Assembly (NCBI GenBank): GCA_030729695.1
Contig: JANQWV010000045.1
Coordinates: 29,519-66,726, forward strand
Length of the DNA stretch: 37,208 nt
Source: Flavobacteriales bacterium
GTDB lineage: Bacteria > Bacteroidota > Bacteroidia > Flavobacteriales_D > Sanyastnellaceae
Reading direction: 5' to 3'
In this document: in pieces, positions 1 to 8,723 of the stretch
Layout of the letters: every line of letters starts with the position of its first letter
Numbering within the stretch: the first letter of the stretch is position 1
Notes under the pieces: generated by a model
What the model was told of the DNA's origin: nothing
What the model saw: only the letters and a program-made list of their open reading frames with translations
Database searches by the model: none
Translations under genes and position numbers: made by a program

Positions 1-1
1 T

Positions 2-1372
2 GACCCATGTAGCTTGTTGATTGCTAGTCAGACATTGACTCCTTCTGCAGCATGGGGTGACCTTGACTGTGACGGCGATAACATTCCTAACGACGAAGAG
101 ACTGGAACCGATCCATTGAATCCAGATACGGATGGCGATGGCGTAACAGACTCAACAGAGTTGACAGACGGAACGAATCCAAATGACCCATGTAGCTTGT
201 TGATTGCTAGTCAGACATTGACTCCTTCTGCAGCATGGATTGGTTTAGACTGTGACAATGATGGCTTGGATAATGGCGCTGAATTGGATAACAACACAAA
301 CGTCTTTAACCCTGATACAGACGGAGATGGAGTTACAGATGGCAGTGAAGTTGCTGATGTTACAGATCCACTTAATCCATGTAGCTTCAATACAACCAGC
401 GTTACATTAACTCCATCCATAGAGTGGTTGAGTTTAGATTGTGACAGTGATGGACTAGACAATGGAGATGAGTTGACAAACAACACAGATGTTTTCAACC
501 CAGATACTGATGGCGATGGCGTAACGGATGGTACAGAGGTTAATGACCTCACAAATCCGACTAATCCTTGTGATCTGTTAGTTTCAAGTATAACCGTTGC
601 TGCAACATCAGAGTGGTTGAACTTGGATTGTGACAATGACGGATTGACAAATGGTAATGAAGTGGCTTTAGGAACCGAGGTCTTCAATCCAGATACCGAT
701 GGTGATGGAGTTATTGACGGAACAGAAGTTTCAGATCAAACATTGCCTTTAGACCCATGCAGTCTCGAGATTACAAGTATCACAGTGACACAATCACCTC
801 AATGGGGCGACTTAGATTGCGACAATGATGGTGTTTCAAATGCATTGGAGGCTACTAGCGGTATAGATCCATTTAACCCAGATACAGATGGCGATGGAGT
901 GATTGACGGAACTGAGTTGTTGGATGAAACCAATGCGCTAGATCCCTGCGAATACTTTACTGCTAGTCAAACGGTAACACCAAGTCTTGAATGGAACAGT
1001 TTGGATTGCGATGGTGATGGCTTAACCAATCTCGAAGAGTCGAGTGGTAATTCAGATCCGCAGGATCCATGTAGCCCGGTGAATTGTGAAATAACAATTC
1101 CACAGGCCATAACTCCGAATGGTGACGGATACAACGATTCTTTTGTAATTGAAGGAATTGAATACTATCCGAACAATGAATTGGTGATCTTCAATCGTTG
1201 GGGTGTTGAAGTGTTTAGGGCGAATGGTTACCAGAACGATTGGGATGGAAGGTCTTCAAGTAAACTCAATGTAGGAGGCGAAGATTTACCAACAGGAACC
1301 TACTACTATTTGTTTGATCCAAAAGTAGATGACATTAAAGCAATCCCAGGATTTATTTACCTCACACGTTAA
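2..1372 (+). CDS. T9SS type B surface protein with calcium-binding repeats (5' partial)
   Basis: The reading frame is open from base 2 and has no convincing start, so the N-terminus lies left of the window. The visible 456 residues are six repeats of 61-63 residues (the last one shorter), each with two acidic loops of the DxDxDG type (LDCDxDG and PDTDGDGV) and two cysteines, like thrombospondin type 3/calcium-binding repeats. The last ~90 residues, from ITIPQAITPNGDGYNDSF through FNRWGVEVF and TGTYYYLF to the final IYLTR, form a gliding-motility-type (type B) C-terminal sorting domain, which in Bacteroidota directs export through the T9SS and display on the surface. The next gene, 23 bases on, is a PorP/SprF protein, the usual partner of type B substrates. 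A calcium-stiffened adhesin or filament is my inference; its ligand is unknown. Confidence 0.9.
   Translation, partial: DPCSLLIASQTLTPSAAWGDLDCDGDNIPNDEETGTDPLNPDTDGDGVTDSTELTDGTNPNDPCSLLIASQTLTPSAAWIGLDCDNDGLDNGAELDNNTNVFNPDTDGDGVTDGSEVADVTDPLNPCSFNTTSVTLTPSIEWLSLDCDSDGLDNGDELTNNTDVFNPDTDGDGVTDGTEVNDLTNPTNPCDLLVSSITVAATSEWLNLDCDNDGLTNGNEVALGTEVFNPDTDGDGVIDGTEVSDQTLPLDPCSLEITSITVTQSPQWGDLDCDNDGVSNALEATSGIDPFNPDTDGDGVIDGTELLDETNALDPCEYFTASQTVTPSLEWNSLDCDGDGLTNLEESSGNSDPQDPCSPVNCEITIPQAITPNGDGYNDSFVIEGIEYYPNNELVIFNRWGVEVFRANGYQNDWDGRSSSKLNVGGEDLPTGTYYYLFDPKVDDIKAIPGFIYLTR
11..1069 (+). repeat. Six tandem calcium-binding coding repeats
   Basis: Repeat units begin near 11, 194, 383, 572, 761 and 950, with periods of 183 or 189 bases, each coding 61 or 63 residues. 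The unit is a hydrophobic beta-like stretch ending in Trp, then LDCDxDG, then NPDTDGDGV, ending in DPC or NPC. Bases 1-55 and 184-238 are identical, whereas the other units have diverged, so the first two visible units were copied or homogenised most recently. More units probably lie to the left of the window. Confidence 0.9.
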
Positions 1373-1395
1373 AAGAGCAATAAAAAAGTATTCAA

Positions 1396-2316
1396 ATGAG
1401 AAATATTTTAAAGAGCATTTTTATTCTGTCGACAGTGTTGTCATCTGTTGCAGTTTGTGCGCAGCAAGACCCGATGTTCACGCAGTCGTTTGACAACATG
1501 ATATACGTGAATCCTGCTTATGCGGGAAGTAGAGGTATGTTGAATTTCACTGATCTGAATCGTGTGCAATGGGTAGGATTCGACGGGAACCCACGTTCAA
1601 ATGCAATTAGCTTGAACTCTCCGATTTTCAATGAGTCGTTAGGTGGAGGTTTAAATCTGATTAATGACGCTGTTGGACCTGTAAAGCAAACCATGATATT
1701 CGGTGATTTGGCGTATTCAATTAAATTGAATGCTGCAGGTGCACGATTGGCGTTTGGTATGAAAGCTGGTTTTAATTTGATTAACATCAATACATCAGGG
1801 CTCGTAACAACTGATTTAAATGATCCCGCATTGATTCAAAATGTTCAGAATAAAATGAATCCGAATTTTGGAACAGGAATTTATTTTCACTCTTCGAAAT
1901 TATACGCAGGGTTAAGCTCTCCGAAAATTCTTAAGCAGAGTTATGACGGCATTTCAACCACCAACCTTGAAAAGAGACACTACTTCGGTATAATCGGAGG
2001 AGTTGCTAGTTTGAATGCTGAATGGAAGTTAAAACCTGCTGCTCAAGTCAGAATTACGCAGGGGTCACCACTTAGCTTAGATCTAAGCTTAGCAACCATT
2101 TACCGCGATAGGCTTTGGTTGGGAGCATTGTATAGACTAGATGCTGCTTATGGAGTGTTTGTTCAATTCCAATTTTCACCTCAACTAAAAATGGGTGTTG
2201 CAACAGATTTCGACTCAAATGAAATGAGAAGTTACAATACGGGTTCTTTTGAGTTCATGTTATCCTATGACTTGAACTTTAAGAAAGAAGGTGTTCGTTC
2301 ACCACGTTATTTTTAA
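1396..2316 (+). CDS. PorP/SprF family T9SS outer-membrane protein
   Basis: The 306-residue protein begins with a signal peptide (ending near VAVCAQ) followed by QDPMFTQSFDNMIYVNPAYAGS, the typical opening of the PorP/SprF family, and then alternating beta strands ending in SYDLNF. Members are outer-membrane beta-barrels. SprF is needed for secretion of the type B adhesin SprB in Flavobacterium, and PorP is part of the Porphyromonas machinery. The gene lies 23 bases after a type B substrate and 9 bases before a PorE-like gene with no terminator in either gap, so one operon is likely. Whether it is the core PorP or a substrate-specific SprF-like partner cannot be told from sequence alone; its position favours the latter. 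Confidence 0.93.
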   Translation: MRNILKSIFILSTVLSSVAVCAQQDPMFTQSFDNMIYVNPAYAGSRGMLNFTDLNRVQWVGFDGNPRSNAISLNSPIFNESLGGGLNLINDAVGPVKQTMIFGDLAYSIKLNAAGARLAFGMKAGFNLININTSGLVTTDLNDPALIQNVQNKMNPNFGTGIYFHSSKLYAGLSSPKILKQSYDGISTTNLEKRHYFGIIGGVASLNAEWKLKPAAQVRITQGSPLSLDLSLATIYRDRLWLGALYRLDAAYGVFVQFQFSPQLKMGVATDFDSNEMRSYNTGSFEFMLSYDLNFKKEGVRSPRYF

Positions 2317-2325
2317 AAATTAGCA

Positions 2326-4500
2326 ATGAAAAAGTTATTACTGTTATTATTAGTCCTCGTTTTAGGATTTAATTCGTCAGGCCAATCTCTTAAACTGAAA
2401 AGAGCAAATCAAAAGTTCGAGCATTTGGCTTATGCCTCTGCTATTGGATTGTACAATGATATGCTCGGATCTAAGAATGAATCGCCAGTTATGTTGTTCA
2501 ATCTTGCTATGTGTTACTACAACACCAACAGAATGCAAGAAGCTTTAGCTGTTTTTTCGAAGTATTTGAATACAACACCAGGTACAGCTGATGAATTGTT
2601 TTACTATGCTCAGGCATTGAAGCAAGTGGGCAAAACGGCTGAGGGAGATGAGCAATTGAAGAAATTGTTTTCTCTTTCAAGTTCTGATTTACGAGCGAAA
2701 TCACTGATTGAAAATCAGAATTATTTAGACGAGATCAAATCTAGAGGTGAACAGTATACAGTAAAGAATTTAAAAGTAAATTCTGAAGGTTCTGATTTTG
2801 GGGGTTATCCATATTTCGATGAAGTATTGTTTTTGTCAACGAGATACGAATCACTTTCCGTTAAGCGCGAGTGGACATGGGACGGAACACGCTTTTTGGA
2901 TGTGTTTACTGCAAGTGAAGCTGACGGTGAATTGTCTGAGACAGGAATGTTAAAACCCATTTGTTCGAAGTATCACGAAGGTCCGTTGTGCTTTGATGGT
3001 GGAACGGGACTTTATTTTACTCGAAACAATGCGGGTAACATGAAGTATGATGAAAACGGAATTCGCAACCTGTCGTTGTTTTTTGGTTCAGTTGATAAAC
3101 TCGGAGGAATTTCAGAAACGTTATTGCCATTTTGTTCATCAGAGTATTCCGTTGGACACCCCGCACTTTCTCCGGATAAAAAGACATTGTATTTCGCATC
3201 AGATATGCCAGGTTCAAAAGGTGTTGACATTTATGAAGTGCCTGTTTTAGGGTATGGTCAATGGGGCACTCCTAAAAAATTGGAAGGAAATGTGAATACA
3301 GATGGTGATGAAATGTTTCCCTTTGTTGCTGAAGATGGCACTTTGTATTTCTCTTCTAACGGACATATTGGTCTTGGTGGTCTAGATGTTTTCAGAAGAA
3401 AGTCTAGTGGGGAGATTCAAAATTTAGGTCAACCGTTGAACAGCACCAACGACGATTTTGCTTTTGTAATAAAGGCTAATCGTAGAAACGGATATGTCTC
3501 TTCAAATAGAATTGGTGGTAAAGGCGATGACGATATTTATTCTTTTTCATTTACGGGTCATCTTGACATACTCATTGCTGGAGTGGTAACCGATGAGAAG
3601 ACAGGTGAAAAGATTGCAAACGCATATGTTGTAATTAAAGACGAGAAAGGTAAGCAAATTGCTTCTGTAATGACAGACAGTCAAGGTAACTATAGCATCC
3701 CTGCTTTATCGGGAATGGTATACACAATGGAAGTTAAGAAGGAAGGTTATACGAATGAAACCGCGTCGGTGACTACTGCCGATGAAAATGTGGTGAAAGA
3801 TTTCCAAATTGAAGAAGCTGGGGTAGAATTTGTATACCTAGTTAAAGACAAATCGAATAGTTCTCCAATTGAAGGAGTCGCTATTAAGATTAACGACACT
3901 AAAAATAAATCGACACTTAATGTTGTAACTGCATCTAACGGAAGCACATCTGTATTTGACGAGAAACTCAACGTAGGTGATAAAGTAGAATTGGAAATAA
4001 CGTTGAGTAAGAGTGGTTATTTAGATAAAACTGTGAAGGTGACCATTAGTGTGAACGCAAGAACTATTAATATTTCTGAGTTGATGGATATATCCATGAG
4101 TAAACTTGTTGTGGGTGGTGATCTAACTGATTTAATTGCGATAAATCCTATTTATTTTGATCTAGGAAAATCTGTTATCCGCAAGGATGCAGCTTTAGAG
4201 CTTGATAAGATAGTTAAAATTATGAACGACTATCCTAAGATGAAAGTGGAGCTTGGTTCACACACCGATTGCAGGTCGAGTATGGTCTCAAACCAAAAAC
4301 TTTCAGACAAGCGAGCGAAGGCATCAGCAGATTACATAAAATCAAAAATCACAAATCCATCTAGAATTAACGGTGTGGGTTATGGTGAATCTAGATTGAA
4401 AGTGAATTGTCCTTGTGAAGGAACTGTGAAATCCGATTGTTCTGAAGAAGAACATCAGAAGAACAGAAGAACAGAATTTATTATAAAGTCTGTTGAGTAA
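2326..4500 (+). CDS. PorE-like protein: TPR, PD40 propeller, carboxypeptidase-regulatory and OmpA domains
   Basis: This 724-residue protein has a signal peptide (MKKLLLLLLVLVLGFNSSGQ, no lipobox cysteine), then a TPR-like helical region (about 25-140), WD40/PD40 beta-propeller blades (about 155-410, with motifs such as HPALSPDKKTLYFASD), a carboxypeptidase-regulatory-like beta-sandwich (about 415-510), a second similar sandwich (about 515-590) and a C-terminal OmpA peptidoglycan-binding domain (about 604-724, with YFDLGKSVI and NQKLSDKRAKA). This domain order matches PorE of the Porphyromonas T9SS, which ties the outer-membrane machinery to peptidoglycan; PorE is a lipoprotein, and this one shows no lipobox. 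It follows the PorP/SprF gene by 9 bases. Its last 20 bases overlap the end of the convergent kinase gene. Confidence 0.9.
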   Translation: MKKLLLLLLVLVLGFNSSGQSLKLKRANQKFEHLAYASAIGLYNDMLGSKNESPVMLFNLAMCYYNTNRMQEALAVFSKYLNTTPGTADELFYYAQALKQVGKTAEGDEQLKKLFSLSSSDLRAKSLIENQNYLDEIKSRGEQYTVKNLKVNSEGSDFGGYPYFDEVLFLSTRYESLSVKREWTWDGTRFLDVFTASEADGELSETGMLKPICSKYHEGPLCFDGGTGLYFTRNNAGNMKYDENGIRNLSLFFGSVDKLGGISETLLPFCSSEYSVGHPALSPDKKTLYFASDMPGSKGVDIYEVPVLGYGQWGTPKKLEGNVNTDGDEMFPFVAEDGTLYFSSNGHIGLGGLDVFRRKSSGEIQNLGQPLNSTNDDFAFVIKANRRNGYVSSNRIGGKGDDDIYSFSFTGHLDILIAGVVTDEKTGEKIANAYVVIKDEKGKQIASVMTDSQGNYSIPALSGMVYTMEVKKEGYTNETASVTTADENVVKDFQIEEAGVEFVYLVKDKSNSSPIEGVAIKINDTKNKSTLNVVTASNGSTSVFDEKLNVGDKVELEITLSKSGYLDKTVKVTISVNARTINISELMDISMSKLVVGGDLTDLIAINPIYFDLGKSVIRKDAALELDKIVKIMNDYPKMKVELGSHTDCRSSMVSNQKLSDKRAKASADYIKSKITNPSRINGVGYGESRLKVNCPCEGTVKSDCSEEEHQKNRRTEFIIKSVE

Positions 4501-5005
4501 CGAATTCTTTTAAAGAATCAAGAATAGTCGATTCCTTTTGGAATCGTGTTCCTTCAAGAATAACAAACCGAGTTTGATGATGAATCAACTCGGTTTTGTA
4601 TTTTTCGAATAGCCGCATTCTTTCAAATTGAACGGGCACATTTCTCAATGGATCATCTTTCCATTCAATATCTGGCGCGCACAAAAAGTGAATGTCCATT
4701 TTATATAATGGAAGAATTTCAAGTTCGCTTAATTTCAACTGATAGACTTCTTCGTTCCAAATGCGAAGCACAAAAATATCTGTGTCGAAAATTTCATGAA
4801 CGTTTAATTTGCGTTCATTGAAATGCGCACACTGTTTACTTACAATTGATTTGAAGTCATCTTCACTTGCTCGGGTAATGTTTTTTTCTTCAAGATATTC
4901 GCGTGCGAATTCTGGGACGTAGAGAGAATTTGAAAGCTCTATTGAAAGCCATTTGGAAAAGGTAGTTTTTCCACTTGATTCTGGACCCGTGAAAGCAATG
5001 CGCAT
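4481..5005 (-). CDS. NadR-like P-loop kinase (probable nicotinamide riboside kinase)
   Basis: The 174-residue protein carries a Walker A motif GPESSGKTT at residues 7-15 and the EFAREYLEE segment typical of the NadR C-terminal kinase family (AAA_28), followed by a DTDIFVLRIW strand in the Walker B region. In NadR this domain phosphorylates nicotinamide riboside to NMN for NAD salvage. The adenylyltransferase and DNA-binding domains of the enterobacterial protein are absent, so it is a stand-alone kinase. It converges on and overlaps the PorE-like gene by 20 bases, and starts only 27 bases from the divergent phosphatase gene. The substrate is inferred from the family; another small-molecule substrate is possible. 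Confidence 0.8.
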   Translation of the reverse strand: MRIAFTGPESSGKTTFSKWLSIELSNSLYVPEFAREYLEEKNITRASEDDFKSIVSKQCAHFNERKLNVHEIFDTDIFVLRIWNEEVYQLKLSELEILPLYKMDIHFLCAPDIEWKDDPLRNVPVQFERMRLFEKYKTELIHHQTRFVILEGTRFQKESTILDSLKEFVTQQTL

Positions 5006-5019
5006 TGAATACTTTGTTG

Positions 5020-5027
5020 TTACTTTG
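5020..5027 (+). promoter_or_regulatory. Putative -7 box (TTACTTTG) of the phosphatase gene
   Basis: TTACTTTG resembles the Bacteroidota -7 box TAnnTTTG and ends 5 bases before the ATG at 5033. It overlaps a perfect 10-base palindrome CTTTGCAAAG (5023-5032), whose other strand gives a similar CATCTTTG box pointing towards the divergent kinase gene. No good -33 element is seen. Confidence 0.35.
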
Positions 5028-5032
5028 CAAAG

Positions 5033-6244
5033 ATGTCAAATACTGAGCGACTCTCATCGAAAATTAAACAACGCGATTTCAAATTGAACGCGTTGCTAGA
5101 ACTTACCGAAGCTATCAATGCGAATAGTTCGGAACAGGATTTAATTTTCCAATTTCAAAACACTGTTCAAACACATCTTGGAATTGAGAAGTTGGCCCTC
5201 TTTGTAAAGCGAGAAGATTGGCAATGCTTGCTTCAATACGGTGATATGAATGTTTCGGAATTCGTGATCCCTAGTGACGACTTTTTTCATTCAAATACAG
5301 GTATCGCGCTTTCGGAAGATGCTTCACACGAGTCATTCGACGTGATTATTCCAGTGATGCACAACGATCAACCGCTTGCTATTGCGCTTGCCGGAGATAA
5401 TGCTGAAGATGCAAGAGGAATGAGTCCTACTGTAAAGCACATGCGATTCCTTCAAACCTTGACGTCGGTGTTGAGTGTTGCTCTCGAAAACAAACGGTTG
5501 CTCACGAATTTGGTTCAACAAGAAAGATTGAAAAAGGAGTTGGAACTCGCAGCCGAAATGCAACAATTGCTTTTGCCAAGTCATTTTCCAGATACAGCGG
5601 CATGGAATGTTCAAGGTATCTACAGAGCGCATCAGCAAGTGGGGGGAGACTACTATGATGTGTTTCAAATAAACGAACACGAATGGGTATTTTGTTTAGG
5701 AGATGTTTCAGGTAAAGGAATGCCTGCAGCTTTTTTAATGTCGAATTTCCAAGCCTATGTTCGAAACGCGTTCGAGGAGAAACGTCCCGATTTATCAATC
5801 CTCGCCACCAAGCTAAACAATCGTGTATGGGATGCTGCGCAAGGAGAAAAGTTCATCACCTTTTTCTTAGCTGTTTATAATTCGAAAATTCAAGAGCTGG
5901 AATACGTGAATTGCGGACATAACGCACCTGTTTTCAAAACAGGAAGTGAATTCAAACATTTCGGAGCGACGGCTATTGGTTTGGGAATGCTTCCTGAATT
6001 GCCAAAGGTTAGTTCAGTGAAGCTTGAAATTCACTCGGGAGATGTCTTGCTAGGCTATACAGACGGACTTGTTGAAGTGAACAATGCTGAAGGAGATTAT
6101 TTCGAAATGGAAGGCATTGAAAAAAATCTAATTGGAACACACGCTAAAGATGTGTGCATGGCCGTTGAAGCAGCAGCGAATAATTTCAGAGGCGAATGCC
6201 TATTCAACGACGACGTCGCAATTCTTGCTATTTGCTGGAAATAG
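5033..6244 (+). CDS. GAF-SpoIIE (RsbU-type) PP2C serine phosphatase
   Basis: The 403-residue protein has a GAF-like sensory domain (about 20-155), a helical linker (LVQQERLKKELELAAEMQQ) and a C-terminal SpoIIE/PP2C phosphatase domain (about 185-403). The metal-binding motifs are intact: GGDYYDVF at 204-211, GDVSGKGMPAA at 223-233, and LGYTDGLVEV. Such proteins dephosphorylate anti-sigma-factor antagonists or other phosphoserine switch proteins in response to a signal sensed by the GAF domain. It is cytoplasmic: no signal peptide or membrane segment is seen. No anti-sigma factor or STAS gene lies nearby, so its partner is unknown. The 3' end overlaps the convergent polymerase gene by 17 bases. 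Confidence 0.9.
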   Translation: MSNTERLSSKIKQRDFKLNALLELTEAINANSSEQDLIFQFQNTVQTHLGIEKLALFVKREDWQCLLQYGDMNVSEFVIPSDDFFHSNTGIALSEDASHESFDVIIPVMHNDQPLAIALAGDNAEDARGMSPTVKHMRFLQTLTSVLSVALENKRLLTNLVQQERLKKELELAAEMQQLLLPSHFPDTAAWNVQGIYRAHQQVGGDYYDVFQINEHEWVFCLGDVSGKGMPAAFLMSNFQAYVRNAFEEKRPDLSILATKLNNRVWDAAQGEKFITFFLAVYNSKIQELEYVNCGHNAPVFKTGSEFKHFGATAIGLGMLPELPKVSSVKLEIHSGDVLLGYTDGLVEVNNAEGDYFEMEGIEKNLIGTHAKDVCMAVEAAANNFRGECLFNDDVAILAICWK

Positions 6245-7679
6245 TATTTTCTTTTTTCTTTACGTGGAAGAGGTCCATCGCGACAAGTATTCCTATGAAT
6301 CCCCAAAACGGAACGGAAGCTTTATCGGTATCTAAATAGTTGTTCAATGTTCCATGAACGAAGTAGGTTAGGAGCCCCAAGAAGGCACTAATGATGATTA
6401 CACGATGTTCCTTTTCAACCGCGGCGTAGAAAAGTTTAAATCCGAGAATAAGCGTATAAACGAAAATCGAGATGAACAGCAACATTCCTAAAACACCCTG
6501 CTCAGCCAATGGCCCGAGATATTCGCTGTGCGCGTTTCCTCCATCGCCGTTATTTGTGCTAATAATTGTGCGGTCTTTTGATTGTTGAAATGGTGCATAA
6601 ACGAATTGATAGGTTCCGGGTCCCCAACCCGTAATGGGTCTTCTTCGAAACATTTCCATGGCACAGTGCCAACGATTCAAGCGTTCTAGATTGGAAGCGT
6701 CGGAAGACACATTGGAAATAGAAGAAACGTGCTCATCCAACTTATCACTACTTTCTTGCTTATTCTGACCAAGTTCTTGTTGAATATTGTCCCACGAAAA
6801 AAGAAGTACACTTCCGAAGATGACCGTTCCATAAAACACATACTTCAGAGGAACGCGCAACATCATCACAATGAATATCACAAATGCAACCACCACGGAA
6901 ACCCATGCAGCGCGGGTGTATGATAAAACCAGTCCAATGGTTAAAATGAAAAGTGCAGAATAATTCAAGAACGTTACAAGTGGACTTTTCTTTTTCACGA
7001 AGAGCAATCCAATACCAACAGGGAAGAACATAGCTAATACTGCTCCGTAGCTTGTGTGATCCTTAAACAATGGTTCCATAACCCAGTGTGCACTTTCTTT
7101 ATCGAAATTGAATTGGGCGTGCCTTGTAACCGTGTAAAGAATAACAATGCACAATGGCGCTAGGTAGCTTGCAAAGAATTTTTTTATGTTGGAAAGGTCT
7201 TGGAAGAGATGAGCGCCTAATAAATAAAAGCCTGAAATAAACCAAAGGCGTGTTGCGATGAATTTGAATGACACCAATGGATATTCACTGGTCAACGCAG
7301 TGAAAACCATCCACAACAAATAGGACCCAATGATATATGTAAACGGATGGCTGAAAATTCTTCGATCTACACTTTTTCCAGAAAGTATTTTAAAAATCAT
7401 GAGCAGCAGAAGCGCTGCTATTATAGGTTCAGTGGGCAGATACATGCCAATGTTCGCCACTTCCATTTCTTCTAGGTTAATGCTCAGCGGAGTTGCCATT
7501 ACACTGAAGAACCAGACCCACTCAATTTTGTGAATGGCAAGCCATAGTGCAAACAATGCAGCAGGCAATATGAAGAGAAGGTAAATTTCAAAGGCAACAG
7601 CAATGCCTTGCGTTAAAGCGAATAAGCTTCCCCAAAAAATGATGGGTTTATTTTGAATGAATGCTGTGAAAGATTTCAC
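6228..7679 (-). CDS. O-antigen ligase/polymerase family membrane protein
   Basis: The 483-residue protein has about ten to twelve hydrophobic segments and one large soluble loop (about 300-385) containing RLNRWHCAMEMFRRRPITGWGPGTYQF and a following HSEYLGPLAEQG, the signature of the Wzy_C/WaaL superfamily (the catalytic-type periplasmic loop with Arg and His). Members polymerise undecaprenyl-linked repeat units or ligate polysaccharide to lipid A or another acceptor. It starts 3 bases after the stop of the chain-length-determinant gene on the same strand, which favours a role as polymerase in a Wzx/Wzy-type pathway. No flippase or glycosyltransferase gene is adjacent, so the polymer is unknown. 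Confidence 0.88.
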   Translation of the reverse strand: MKSFTAFIQNKPIIFWGSLFALTQGIAVAFEIYLLFILPAALFALWLAIHKIEWVWFFSVMATPLSINLEEMEVANIGMYLPTEPIIAALLLLMIFKILSGKSVDRRIFSHPFTYIIGSYLLWMVFTALTSEYPLVSFKFIATRLWFISGFYLLGAHLFQDLSNIKKFFASYLAPLCIVILYTVTRHAQFNFDKESAHWVMEPLFKDHTSYGAVLAMFFPVGIGLLFVKKKSPLVTFLNYSALFILTIGLVLSYTRAAWVSVVVAFVIFIVMMLRVPLKYVFYGTVIFGSVLLFSWDNIQQELGQNKQESSDKLDEHVSSISNVSSDASNLERLNRWHCAMEMFRRRPITGWGPGTYQFVYAPFQQSKDRTIISTNNGDGGNAHSEYLGPLAEQGVLGMLLFISIFVYTLILGFKLFYAAVEKEHRVIIISAFLGLLTYFVHGTLNNYLDTDKASVPFWGFIGILVAMDLFHVKKKENTISSK

Positions 7680-7682
7680 TGC

Positions 7683-8696
7683 TTACGCCTTTTTCAACTT
7701 TTCAATATTGTCGCGTACCAAAATCACAACCACACCGAAGACAAATGTGGCCATGGCGCTAACAACAACGATAAGCCATCTAATAGGATAAGACTTCTTA
7801 TCCGCTGCAGCTGCTTTATCCACTACGAGGTGAGAAGAGATGTCTGATTCAACGTCAATTTTCATCAAGTCATAACGCTTTCTCAAAATTTGCATCTTCT
7901 CGTAGCCACCATCAATTTCACTTTCAATCTTCTTATAACGTGTTCCGTATTTCGAAAGGAAATCCATTTGAACTTTAATCTCCTGCGCACGATCCGGATG
8001 TCCTTCAACGATAGCTGTTCCGTATTGTTCGGTCAAATAAGCAATTTGGTCCTTGTAGCTGTACACTCCTTTTTCTTGGAGGTATTGCATAGAGTCTTCA
8101 AGAATTTTTATTTCAGTTTGAAGGGTTTCTAATGAGGATTTAGCATACAAGAAGGCCGACATAGCGCGGTCGCTGCGCATTTGATTGCTTACAGAGTCTG
8201 TCAACTGGGCAATGTCGTTCGCAATGTCACGTGCGCGTTCCGGGGATGCGTCGAGTACGGTAATTTCAATAGATCCGAAGCGCGTTAAATCGGCAGACAC
8301 GTTCTCGTTATATTCTTTTCCAATTAAGGTATTGGCACCGCGATCAGTTTTCGCAATGTCGTACACTTCCCACAAGTTGTATATTTCAATAATTCTTCCT
8401 CGAACCTGATCCGAGTTAATGATTTGCATAAGACGCTCGGCATCTTCTTCTTCTCCGTAGGCAAGGACGTCAGATTTCTTTACGTCTTCTAAAAGTTGTT
8501 CCCCGAAGCTGTGCTGCTGCGAAGCGAAAAGCACAACGGTGCTTTTGTATTTTTCAGTAATGATGAAAGAAGCTGCCGCAGAAATGATAGCTGCTGCCGC
8601 TGTTACGATAAAAAGATGTTTTCTCCACTTGAAGACAACAACTAAAAGATTCGAAGAAGATAGAGATTCTTCAGAATTATTTCCTTGATTATTCAT
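7683..8696 (-). CDS. Wzz-type polysaccharide chain-length determinant
   Basis: I place the start at 8696 (MNNQGNNSEES) and not at the longest possible start at 8822, because a good -7 box lies between the two and the upstream residues look non-coding. The 337-residue protein has a first transmembrane helix (LFIVTAAAAIISAAASFII) preceded by VVVFKWRKHL, a long periplasmic coiled-coil-rich region, and a second helix near the C-terminus (WLIVVVSAMATFVFGVVVIL) with a short cytoplasmic tail. This is the topology of Wzz/polysaccharide co-polymerases, which set chain length. No tyrosine-kinase domain is fused. It is the first gene of a two-gene operon with the polymerase. Confidence 0.87.
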   Translation of the reverse strand: MNNQGNNSEESLSSSNLLVVVFKWRKHLFIVTAAAAIISAAASFIITEKYKSTVVLFASQQHSFGEQLLEDVKKSDVLAYGEEEDAERLMQIINSDQVRGRIIEIYNLWEVYDIAKTDRGANTLIGKEYNENVSADLTRFGSIEITVLDASPERARDIANDIAQLTDSVSNQMRSDRAMSAFLYAKSSLETLQTEIKILEDSMQYLQEKGVYSYKDQIAYLTEQYGTAIVEGHPDRAQEIKVQMDFLSKYGTRYKKIESEIDGGYEKMQILRKRYDLMKIDVESDISSHLVVDKAAAADKKSYPIRWLIVVVSAMATFVFGVVVILVRDNIEKLKKA

Positions 8697-8715
8697 GCTT
8701 TGGTCAATGATGGTG

Positions 8716-8723
8716 CAAAAGTA
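8716..8723 (-). promoter_or_regulatory. Putative -7 box (TACTTTTG) of the wzz-like operon
   Basis: On the minus strand TACTTTTG fits TAnnTTTG exactly and is followed by C, as in other boxes of this window. It lies 19 bases upstream of the ATG at 8696 and would exclude the longer start at 8822. No clear -33 TTG at the usual distance. Confidence 0.5.

Noticed and set aside
211-687. A 158-residue open frame antisense to the calcium-binding repeats
   Set aside because: It mirrors the repeats of the sense gene; low-complexity serine/proline composition, no start context and no recognisable fold. Repeats with a period divisible by three keep antisense frames open by chance.
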